This document shows, piece by piece, positions 1 through 9,856 of a stretch of 64,000 nucleotides of DNA. The stretch is from positions 1,116,001-1,180,000 of the forward strand of contig JAJFZO010000065.1 of the NCBI GenBank assembly GCA_021397835.1. The letters run 5' to 3'. A model generated the notes under the pieces. The model saw only the letters and a program-made list of their open reading frames with translations, was not told the DNA's origin and ran no database searches. The position numbers and the translations under genes were made by a program. The stretch's first letter is position 1. The number at the start of each line of letters is the position of its first letter. This stretch comes from Moringa oleifera. Taxonomy: Eukaryota > Streptophyta > Magnoliopsida > Brassicales > Moringaceae.

Positions 1-703
1 GATCAAAGTAGTAACACAGCCTATCAGAGACAGCAAATACATAATTTTGTTAAACTTTTTCACTGTAATTGATCGTATATATGGATTGTTTACATTTGAA
101 TATTTCAGGAAATTTATGAGATAGGAGGACGGAAATTTGGGATTCCGAACTTGGAAGCTTTGGGTTGTGCACCAGCCTTGCGAAGGCTTGAATCAGGAAG
201 AGAAGGATCTTGCACAGAGGAAGCTACAGAACTAGCGAGATTGCATAATGAAGCACTGTCTAAAGTCCTCAAAGAACTAGAGAGACAACTAAAAGGATTT
301 AAATACGCAATTCATGATACCTATACTTCTTTTAGCGAAAGAATGAACAATCCTTCAAAATATGGCATGTCAAGCCATCTTATCCTGATACTTGCATCTT
401 CATTATATGTATTGTCTACGCTAACTTACAAGTTCTATGATTTTTTTATGCATAGGTTTCAAAGAAGTGAAGATGGCGTGCTGTGGCAGTGGACCATATA
501 GAGGGACTTTTAGTTGTGGAGGAAAACTGGGAGCTGCTATAGAGTACCAATTATGCCAAAATGCCAGCGGCTACCTGTTTTTTGATTCCTTTCACGTCAG
601 CGAAAAGCTTAACCAGCAACTTGCAGAGTTAATGTGGAATGCAGGTTCCAATGTCACAGGGCCTTACAATCTCAAAGCACTGTTTGAATACAGAGACATG
701 TAA
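1..703 (+). CDS. GDSL esterase/lipase, GLIP-like, 5'-truncated by the window
   Basis: This is the C-terminal part of a secreted SGNH/GDSL hydrolase. Bases 1-7 are the last bases of exon 3, followed by exon 4 (109-364) and exon 5 (456-703, TAA). Exon sizes of 256 and 248 bp equal those of the complete neighbours at 1902 and 5719. Exon 4 starts EIYEIGGRKFG and carries block IV (ALGCAPA). Exon 5 carries ACCGSGPYRG and the catalytic Asp/His block FFDSFH. The catalytic Ser lies upstream of the window. Even the intron after base 7 resembles intron 3 of the gene at 5719, so that gene is the closest paralogue seen. Intron 4 (365-455) appears to use a GC donor. Family role: ester hydrolysis in the secretory or apoplastic space; the substrate is unknown. 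Confidence 0.9.
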
Positions 704-1828
704 ATTTCAATAGCAAGCATTCATCAGTTTCCCAGATTGTTTAATAAAATTATTAGTTCTCATTTGGTCTTTCTATGCGAGACCATGGTCTGCTGCAAAA
801 GCTAGCAGATCGTGATAAAGCATATGGTATGATATTTGGTACCAATAAGAAAAGGATATAGTTGGATATTCTCCATTCAATTCTTCAGTTATAATTAGGA
901 AACATGAGCCAATGCTAGCTGTGACATTCTTAATTAGAGATCCAACTTGCTATCTCTTAATTAGATAGTCTTATTACATAAAAAAGAAAGTGGGCTTGGA
1001 TCAATATCTTGTTGCTTAAGCTTCAAACTACTTTGATGAGAAATTGCAAGTCACTTTCTTCTTTCTAGATACTGAACAAAACTGACAACACTTGTGTGAA
1101 TTCATGAACATCTTTGTCAAGCACAATGAGTAAGTCATCAAGTGAGATTGGAGTTGTTGGTTACTTTTCAATCAACCATGATACAGCCCTGTACCTGTTC
1201 TGCTCCTCTGTGATTAATTACCAATTACATGCTGCTTTTTTTCACATGGGCCAAGTCATCTAGACTAAATTAAAAATGAGGTTGCAGTTTAATTATAAGT
1301 CCTAATCTTAAAGTCTTCTCATGGGAGCTCATTACTATATTTTGTGTCATCTGATGTTGTCTTGCAATGTTGTAACATGCATGTCTGGATATTGAAAGAT
1401 CTTCACATGATGGCATTCTTAGTTTTCTACATGCTTCTATCTTGCTAACTGGTCTGACCTTTCTGGCTCTACTGAAGAAATGGCATATTCTGTAAAGAGT
1501 ATGCAACAAGGATATCCAGACTATTTATGTGCTCAAGAAATAATTCTATCTCTAAGGCCAATGAAATTAATAGGAGAGAAGCAATCTGAAAACATATAAT
1601 TAATAAGAAGGATCTTATCACTACAACCAACTCTTTTTGAATGAAATGCAGTTTAATCAAAGATTGATCATTCATAATACATTCAATTAATAACATCTTC
1701 GACAAGAGCAAACAAAGTCAAATCTGTGAATTGCTCATCTGTTTATTCAAATTATGAATGGGTGCCGGCCTTTAATTGAATGGTTTAAATATTGTATTTC
1801 CTCTTTTCACTCAATACACTCCGATCAC
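704..1828. other. Intergenic, duplicated upstream blocks
   Basis: No gene is seen. The stretch holds two blocks that recur upstream of other GLIP-like loci. One is around 1103-1150 (core AACATCTTTGTCAAGCACAA). The other is around 1480-1560 (core CAACAAGGATATCCAGACT), which recurs near 4513 and, more diverged, near 5285 and 8695. These are remnants of the tandem duplication unit and candidate shared promoter sequence. Confidence 0.6.
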
Positions 1829-1835
1829 TATATAT
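1829..1835 (+). promoter_or_regulatory. TATA box of the gene at 1902
   Basis: TATATAT in the context GATCACTATATATTG lies about 70 bp upstream of the chosen ATG, the same spacing as the TATA boxes of the genes at 5719 and 18062. Confidence 0.5.
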
Positions 1836-1901
1836 TGACATATGGAGAATTGAGTAATGCATATAGTGAAAAAAGCAAAAGAGATGAATTTGCTTATTAG
1901 A

Positions 1902-3537
1902 ATGACGAGTTTTAGGTTCCGAGTGCTTCTCTTGCTCATTTCTGCAATATGCCTGACCTTGGTTAGCTGCCAAAATCTGCGAACAAACCAAGCAGCTTTG
2001 TTCGTCTTTGGTGATTCATTTTTTGATGCTGGAAATAATAACTACATCAACACTATTCACAGTGCTCAGGCAAATTACTGGCCTTATGGGCAAACGACCT
2101 TCAAGCACCCCACTGGAAGGTTTTCGGATGGCCGCATAATTCCAGACTTTATTGGTAAGCCACTATATTAGTATTTCATCTTCATTGTGACAACTCAACT
2201 GACCCTTATAGCTTGGATCCAGCTGAATATGCTTGGTTACCCTTAATCCCACCATATCTACAGCCTGGCAATCAACAATATACTTACGGAGTGAATTTTG
2301 CTTCTGCTGGAGCTGGTGCTCTTGTTGAAACTTATCAAGGATTGGTATGCCACATTCTTCACTATTCTTGTGTGCATTAATCTATTGGTCTTAAATGCCA
2401 AGGACTCAATTGTTGATGGCTGAGCTGAACCGGGGCCCAATTTGGAGGCTATTACCTACTTATGCCTGTGCAGCTGAGCTTGCTTTTCTGACGCTTAAAT
2501 CTGCTCAAATTTGCAACTACTAACATAATCTAACTGGGTTTTTTGGATATTCCATTATCAAGTAGGTCCAAATAATATATATGAGAATATTAAAGCATGA
2601 ATTCTTTTTCTTTTTCCAGGTAATAGACCTCAAAACACAGTTAGGCTGTTTCAAGAAAGTGGGGGAAGTGTTGAGACAGAAACTAGGAGATGCAGACGCC
2701 CAGAAATTATTCTCCAGAGCTGTTTACTTATTCAGTATTGGAGCCAATGATTACATATATCCTTTGATCGTAAACTCTATCATGCTTCAGTCTTACACTA
2801 AAAAGGAATACATGGACATGGTCATAGGCAACATAACCACTGTGATCAAAGTAATGACATATATCCTGTTATACAAATCATTTATAGAATTTTACTCAAA
2901 GTAAGATTGAAGTATGTATCATTACATTTTGATGTTTCAGGAAATATATGAGGTCGGAGGAAGGAAATTTGGGTTCTTAGGTATAGCGCCACTCGGTTGT
3001 TTTCCAGGTTTCCTAGTTATTGGACCGAAAAGCAGAGGTTCTTGCATGGAGGAAGCCACAGAACTAGTGAAAATGCACAACGAAGCACTGACCAAGGTCC
3101 TCCTGGAGCTAGAGAGCCAACTAAAAGGATTCAAATACACCATGCACGATTCTTACACTTCCTTGAGCGAAAGAATAGACAATCCTGTAAAATATGGTAT
3201 GCCAAGCCATCTTATTATATATAGTCCAAAACAATTACAAATGTTTATTATAATTAACTTAATATGTGTTTGTGATCTCTGTTGGATAGGTTTTAAGGAT
3301 GGGAAGACGGCATGTTGTGGTAGTGGTCCATATAGAGGGAATTATACTTGCGGAGAGAAAGCAGGAGCTGCTGGAGAGTATCAGTTGTGTGAAGATTCTA
3401 GCCAATACTTATTTTTTGACTCATTTCACCCAACGGAAAAGGCTTACCAGCAAATTGCAGAGCTAATGTGGAGTGGAAATTCCAATCTCACTGGGCCTTA
3501 CAATCTCAAAGCATTGTTTGAGCACAGGGACTCGTAA
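1902..3537 (+). CDS. GDSL esterase/lipase, GLIP-like (complete)
   Basis: Five exons: 1902-2154, 2223-2344, 2620-2850, 2941-3196 and 3290-3537, all with GT-AG introns, giving 369 residues. A hydrophobic signal peptide (about residues 8-22) is followed by block I FGDSFFDAGN with nucleophile Ser39. Next come block II GVNFASAGAG, block III IGANDYI, block IV APLGCFP, a CCGSGPYRG cysteine region, and block V FFDSFHPTEK with Asp331 and His334. All SGNH catalytic residues are therefore present. Upstream in-frame ATGs at 1857 and 1884 exist, but 1902 matches the start of the paralogues at 5719 and 9124 and leaves a clean signal peptide. It belongs to the group of Arabidopsis GLIP1-5 (secreted lipases linked to defence); a defence role here is inference. 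Confidence 0.93.
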
Positions 3538-4939
3538 ATTCCTACAGCAAGTACGGCTCATAAGTTTCTGAAATTATTGAAGGAGATCAGTTCTTATTTG
3601 ATCTTCCCATGTAAATTGCCTGCAACATATTGTGTCCCCGGTTGCAAAATCTTTACTTTTATTATAATAAACCTACTGTTTGATCTATGATACTCTGTAC
3701 CCAATAAAGAACTTTGATATGCTCAATTCTATAAAAATCATAGTTTATAATCTTAATTTCAAAATGCAGTAAAGTTTTTGCAAGCATAATATAGTTGCCA
3801 GTAAATCCTTTTCAGTTATAATTGCCATTTAATCACATTTTAATTCATTCCTGTTAGCAGTAATTTAAACTTGACACTAAAAACAAGTGATAACAATATA
3901 TTTATATCTATTGACAACATAAATATTTGTTGCTTAATTTTGCTTAAGATACAACAAATAAGATTTTATGTATTTATTTGTATTTTAAGTATATTACCAT
4001 ATTTTACTCTAAACAAATCAATTAGAGCTTTTTTTTTTTTTTAGGGGTTTGTGAAGTATGAAACTACAAAAACGGAGTAATATTCTTGTAAGCATGTGAC
4101 TTATAGAATTTAGTGGATGTAAATCTTGAAGATTCAAGTAAGGCGTAGCTCAGGAACAACACAGTGAAAAAAGAAAAAGAGGAGATATAACATTAAAACC
4201 TAAATTCATTCTGCAGTTTCATATACAATACGGTTTGCAAAACAACAAAGCAAAAATGAGATCTATTGAAAGAAAAATACATGCCTTAAACTTAATAAGG
4301 GATTAAATTTGAAATGTAGAAGATCAAGGAGATGAAAGCACTTGAGGAATAAGAGATTGTTGTGTTGGACAATAAAATTAAAATGCTGCAGGAAGAATTT
4401 TCTGACAAAAAGATGGTAGAAAAGAAAAGACATGTCTTCTTGAAAGCATTTTCTTGTTAATTAAGCAACTGCTGTGAACCTTCCAGCTCTAACAAAAAAT
4501 GACATGTTATCTTGAGAATGTGCAACAAGGATATCCAGACTCTTTATGTAAACATGTATAATTCTATCTGTAAGGCTGACGTAATCAATACCAAAGAAGC
4601 TATCCGACAACATATAATAATAAGAAGAATCTTATCACCACAACCAACTCTTTTTGAATGAAATGTAGATTAATCCTAACTATTTAGAATATGTTCATGA
4701 ACATCTTTGGATAAGCACAATCAGTTATGTCATCAAACAAGGTCAGATCTTTGATTTACTCTTCTGTTTATTCAGATTTTGAATGGATGCCTTTAATTCC
4801 TTGGTTCATATATATTTTATTTCTTCCTTCTTCACACAATACATTTTGATCACTATATATTGAGATACCAAGAAGAGAGTGTTGCACATGGTGACAAAGT
4901 TGAAAAACAAAAAATATATATATAGATGACTCGTTTACA
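3538..4939. other. Intergenic, decayed duplicated upstream sequence
   Basis: No gene is seen. AT-rich sequence holds diverged copies of the array's upstream modules near 4513-4590 and 4693-4742, which lead into the promoter-like ACTATATATTG (about 4852-4862) of the exon 1 relic that follows. Confidence 0.5.
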
Positions 4940-5192
4940 ATGACAAGTTTTAGTTTCCATATATTTTTCTTGCTTATTTCTGCAATATTTCTCAACTGAG
5001 TTAGCTGCCAAAGCCTGCAAACAAACCAAGCAGCCTTGTTCATCTTTGGTGATTCATTATTTGACTCTGGAAACAATAACTGCATCAATACTTTTCATAG
5101 TGCTCACATAAATTACTGGCCTTATGGGCAAACAACCTTCAAGCGTCCCACAGGAAGATTTTTGGATGGCCGCATAATTCCAGACTTTATTG
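4940..5192 (+). pseudogene. Orphan exon 1 of a GLIP-like GDSL gene
   Basis: A single 253-bp exon 1, exactly the length of exon 1 in the intact paralogues, keeps FGDSLFDSGN and a splice donor at 5193. An in-frame TGA at 4997-4999 (codon 20) breaks the signal peptide. Exons 2-5 are absent: after about 45 bp of intron 1 the sequence joins, near 5240, the upstream block of the next gene. It looks like the left remnant of a deletion or unequal exchange between tandem copies. Nothing functional is expected. Confidence 0.85.
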
Positions 5193-5244
5193 GTAATTAG
5201 TCAGTTCAATATAGTACTTCATATTGTTTTTGATAGAATTGTTG

Positions 5245-5718
5245 CTGTCGAACTTTTTATCTCTGATGAAGGAATGGCATATTCTCTAGACAGTCTGCAA
5301 CAGGGACATCAAGAATATTTGTGTATGCACAAACCAAGTTATAAGGCCAAGGACATAAAAATATTATCTTGCAAGAACTGAAACATTTAATAAAGTAAGT
5401 TCAGCTTATGACTATTACCAAGTCGTAATTTTGAATGAAATTTAAAAATTAACAAAGATCAATTAATAAGCTTAAATTCAGCAACATCTTTGTCAATCAT
5501 GATCGTTTACCTTATAAAACAAGGTTGTTTCTACTATCTATTGACCATTGATGGTTTATTCTATTTTGAATGAATCCCACTAGCTCCTAGGTTCATATTT
5601 TTATTTCTCCTTCTTCATTCTCTAAGTTGATGATCTGATCAATATAAATAACACTGCAACATGGACAACCGAGTACTGCATATATCGATGAAAGTAAGAA
5701 CAAGAAAACAGTGTTAAC
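5245..5718 (+). repeat. Duplicated promoter block, copy 1
   Basis: About 470 bp upstream of the gene at 5719 aligns almost colinearly with 8655-9123 upstream of the gene at 9124, down to GGAATGGCATATTCTCTAGA and the 5' leader. The two genes therefore duplicated together with their promoters. Confidence 0.8.
5643..5650 (+). promoter_or_regulatory. TATA box of the gene at 5719
   Basis: TATAAATA in the context GATCAATATAAATAACA lies about 70 bp before the ATG. The aligned position near 9047 in the paralogous promoter reads TATAAGTA. Confidence 0.6.
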
Positions 5719-7281
5719 ATGGCAAGTTTGAGGTTCCAAGTAAGTTTGTTGCTTTCTTGTCCAACATTCCTTACATTGATTAGTTGCCAAAGTCTGCTGA
5801 CAAACCAGGTTGCCTTATTCGTCTTCGGTGATTCATTGTTTGATGCTGGAAATAATAACTACATCAATACCTTCCGAAGTGCTAGGGCAGATTACTGGCC
5901 TTACGGCCAAACGACCTTCAAGAAACCCACTGGAAGATTTACCAATGGGCGCATAATTCCAGATTTTATTGGTAACTACTCAGTTCAATATCGTATTTCA
6001 TCTTGTTTTGTGATTGAATTGCTCCTCCCTAAGTAGCAACTCAACTGACCCTTATAACTTGGATGCAGCTGAATACGCGTGGTTACCACCAATCCCACCA
6101 TATCTTCAACCTGGAAATCATCAATATACTTATGGGGTGAACTTTGCATCCGGTGGAGCTGGTGCTCTATTTGAAACTAATCTAGGACTGGTATGCTTCT
6201 CATAATCATCTAAAACCTCAATTCTTGAAAGATGACTGGGCAGAGGCTCTAATTGGAGGCCTACATTCATGTAGTTGTATATATGTGAATTATATCTCTA
6301 TCTCATAACAACATAGAAAATCAATGCTTATAATCTTTCTCTCTTTCCAGGTGCTAGACCTTAAAACTCAATTAGGCCATTTTAAAGAAATGGAGAAGCT
6401 GTTGAGACAGAAACTAGGAGATTCAGAAGCCAAAAAATTATTCTCCAGAGCTGTTTATTTATTCAGTATTGGTGCCAACGATTACTTCAATTTTTATAAT
6501 ACCAGCTCTAGTGAGGCCTACACTAAAAAGGAATACGTGGACATGGTCATTGGTAACACAACCACTGTGATCAAAGTAGTAACACAGCCTATCAGAGACA
6601 TCAAATACATAATCTTATTCAGCTTTTCCCCTTTAGTAATTGATTGAAATATGTGTTGTTTACATTTCAATGTTTCAGGAAATATACCAGATAGGAGGAC
6701 GAAAATTTGGATTTCCAGGCTTGGGGCCATTGGGTTGTGCGCCAGCCTCACGGAGGCTTGAACCGGGAAGATTTGGATCTTGCACAGAGGAAATTTCAGA
6801 GCTAGGCAGATTGCATGATGAAGCACTATCTAAAGTCCTGAAAGAGCTAGAGAGCCAACTAAAAGGATTCAAATATGCCATTCATGATGCATATACTTCT
6901 TTCGCTGAAAGAATGAACAATCCTTCAAAATACGGTATGTCGTGCCACCTTATACTCATATATGAACCTTCACTATGTAAAAAATATATGTAGTTGGGAT
7001 AACTTACGAGTTAAATAATTACTTGATACACAGGTTTCAAAGAAGAAAAGGCAGCATGTTGTGGCAGTGGTCCATATGGAGGGACTTATAGTTGTGGAGG
7101 AAGACTAGGAACTGCTATTGAGTACCGGTTATGCGAAAATGCCAGCGAATACTTGTTTTTTGATTCCTTTCACTTCAGTGAAAAGCTTAATCACCAGCTT
7201 GCAGTTTTAATGTGGAATGGTACTTCCAATGTCACAGGGCCTTACAATCTCAAAACATTGTTTGAGGACAGAGACATGTAA
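5719..7281 (+). CDS. GDSL esterase/lipase, GLIP-like (complete)
   Basis: Five exons: 5719-5971, 6069-6190, 6351-6575, 6679-6934 and 7034-7281, giving 367 residues with a TAA stop. The signal peptide is MASLRFQVSLLLS to about ISCQ. Catalytic blocks are FGDSLFDAGN (Ser39), GVNFASGGAG, IGANDYF, GPLGCAPA and FFDSFHFSEK (Asp329, His332); the ACCGSGPYGG cysteine motif is present. All active-site residues are conserved, so an active secreted esterase is expected. Its introns resemble those of the truncated gene at the left edge, and its promoter is nearly the same as that of the copia-disrupted gene at 9124. This is the cleanest intact member of its subgroup in the window. Confidence 0.94.
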
Positions 7282-8654
7282 ATTTCAAAGCAAGCACTTA
7301 TCAGTTTACCAAATTGTTGTGTTTGCCAATTGCTAAAGCTGCTAAGCCTTGTTATAATGATCTTGTTCCATGTAAAATGTTTTTTACCAAATAAGAAAAG
7401 TTTGATATTCTACAACAAATTCTTCCTGGTTATAACTATGAAAAACTAACCAATGTTTTTACCATATTCTTATTGCATGCTTCAAAAGCTGAAAATTAGA
7501 TAGTAGTATACGAATCTTAATTTTAAAATCTTCTTAAACTAAGTTAAACACCCTTGCATTGCCAGCAATCTTTTTAAAATCTTAATCTTCAGATCATCCT
7601 CAGAGAGGAAATTCCAAAATCCTGACAACACTAAACCAGTGCAGCCCTGATCACAATGTCTTCTTGCATGGCCAGCAAGAGCAAGGAGACTCAGAAGAGT
7701 AACATCAAACTTACTATCTCTTAATTAGATAGTATCTTGTATTTCATAAAAGTAAAGTGGACCAGGATTAGTATCTTGTTGCTCAAGTTTGAAACTGATT
7801 TGATAAGAAATTGCATTTTCACTTTCTTATTGCCAGGAACTAAGCAACTGAAAACATTGAAGTAGCTTCATGAACATCTTTGTCAAGCACAATGAATAAG
7901 TGATCAAGTGAGCTTCGACCAAATTGCCTTATAATTATTGGCATTATCATCACTTCAACTACATTTGAAATAACATTTAAGACATAATTTTAAAAACTAT
8001 CTAAGATATTTATAATAATTAGAAATTCACATGGAAGCATATGCTTTTTTTTAAAAAAAATACCATTAAAATCTAACGTCTTTTAACTGTTTCAACTTAT
8101 ATCAAGCAAACATTCTGTTTTATTGGTATTATCATCACTTCAACTACATGGTTCTTTTGATGAAAATTTGACCATACTTTTTATAGACTCTAAGATTGGT
8201 TGATTCTTATCCATTTCGTTCCTTTCTACACAACAAAACCAGTACTACAAAACATTTAACCAACAGAGATGCTTCATCATGACCAATTCATTAGTTAATC
8301 AAAGATTAACCATGAAAAACACGAACATCTTTGTCAAAGACAGTCAATTAAATCATCAAATGAGATCACAATATTGTTGGTGTCACTCATTTATTGGAGA
8401 TTATGTATCCATGATTATTTTAATGAATGCCATTTATTTTATGAATCCTATTTTAAAATCTCATCTCTCCCTTTGACTTCCCTTACATGAGAAACTTTAT
8501 AGATGAGAAGCTCATTTCTCTCAATTTGTCTGATCTAATGCTGTCTTGCAATCTTATAATATACATGTCTTAATATTAAAAAAATAAATAAATTTTGTTA
8601 CACATATGACTTTCTTAATTTTCTATATGCCTTTATATTGTTGAGCAAATGCTG
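7282..8654. other. Intergenic with upstream-block copies
   Basis: No gene is seen. Copies of the AACATCTTTGTCAA block lie near 7868-7911 and 8321-8370. A short phrase, ATTATCATCACTTCAACTAC, occurs twice (about 7944 and 8128). The two block copies suggest that one duplication unit lost its gene here. Confidence 0.5.
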
Positions 8655-9123
8655 TCAACATTTTATCTCTAATGACGGAATGGCATATTCTCTAGACAGT
8701 CTGCAACAGTGACATCAAGAATATTTGTGTATACACAAACCAAGTTATAAGGCCAAGGACATAAAAATATTATCATGCAAGAACTGAAGTATATAATAAA
8801 GAAGTTCAGCTTATCACTATGATCAAGTTGTAATTTTGAATGAAATTTAAAAATTAACAAAGATCAATTAAAAAGCTTAAATTCAGCAACGTCTTTGTCA
8901 ATCATGATCGTTTACCTTATAAAACAACGTTGTTTCTAAGATCTATTGACCATTAATGGTTTATTCTATTTTGAATGAATCCCACTAACTCCTAGGTTCA
9001 TATTTTTATTTCTCCTTCTTCATTCTCTAAGCTGATGATCTGATCAATATAAGTAACAATGCAACATGGACAACCGAGTAGTGCATATATCGATGAAAAT
9101 AAGAACAAGAAAACAGTGTTAAC
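8655..9123 (+). repeat. Duplicated promoter block, copy 2
   Basis: This is the partner of 5245-5718 and runs to the ATG at 9124. The TATA-like element TATAAGTA lies near 9047-9054. Confidence 0.8.
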
Positions 9124-9304
9124 ATGGCAAGTTTGAGGTTCCATGTAATTTTGTTGCTTTCTTATGCAACATTCCTTACCTTGATTAGTGGCCAAAGTCT
9201 GCGGACAAACCAGGTTGCCTTATTCGTCTTCGGTGATTCATTGTTTGATGCTGGAAATAATAACTACATGAACACCTTCCGAAGTGCTAGGGCAGATTAC
9301 TGGC

Positions 9305-9309
9305 CTTAC
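9305..9309 (+). repeat. 5-bp target-site duplication, left copy
   Basis: CTTAC immediately precedes the 5' LTR and is repeated at 14344-14348 right after the 3' LTR. Confidence 0.92.
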
Positions 9310-9819
9310 TGTTGAGTATGTGTGGAGACTTATCCACAAAAGGGTTTATATTTATCTGAAAAAATATATATTTATCTGAGATGGCATATACTTATCTGAA
9401 AGGATATATATACTTATCTGAAAAGAAATATACTCATCCAAAGAGTATATACTCATCAAAAAGATATCTTGAGATTCTCACACATCTATCTTTTGGGCCT
9501 TGGGCTCTACTATATAAAGGGGGGGCTTCTACCCATGTAAACATCACAACAGAGAGAGTGAGTAAGAGTCCTAGAGTTTTATTTTAGTAAAGTGAGGGCT
9601 AGGAAAACGGTTATCTCTCTTGTAATCTATTTTCATAGTGAAAGGGTTTCCTGCAGTGGCTGCAAAGTGGATGTAACTCTCAATTGAGGGTGAACCACTA
9701 TAAATCTTGTGTTCCTGTGGTTGTTTACTTTCTTCTTGCTTTTATTATTGTTGCTTTCAAGTTATAGGGATTTGATATTTGATCCATCAACTAAGGATCT
9801 GGTTGTCTAATTCCCAATA
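9310..9819 (+). repeat. 5' LTR of the copia element
   Basis: 510 bp. It contains repeated TTATCTGA words (about 9350-9425) and TATACTCATC words (about 9428-9460) upstream of a TATA box, an arrangement like an LTR enhancer. Its last two bases are TA where the 3' LTR has CA. Confidence 0.93.
9511..9517 (+). promoter_or_regulatory. TATA box in the 5' LTR
   Basis: TATATAAAGG lies about 300 bp before the LTR end, a plausible U3 promoter for the element's RNA. The same box occurs in the 3' LTR near 14034, so outward transcription into the GDSL exons is possible. Confidence 0.6.
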
Positions 9820-9821
9820 AC

Positions 9822-9833
9822 TGGTATCAGAGC
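9822..9833 (+). other. Primer-binding site (initiator Met tRNA type)
   Basis: TGGTATCAGAGC begins two bases after the 5' LTR. It is complementary to the 3' end of plant initiator methionine tRNA, as usual for copia elements. Confidence 0.85.
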
Positions 9834-9856
9834 TTCGGGTTTTGAGATTGAAAGCA

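Noticed and set aside
1857..1901. Longer N-terminus of the gene at 1902 from the upstream ATG
   Set aside because: The added residues are charged and would precede the signal peptide; paralogues start at the position equal to 1902.
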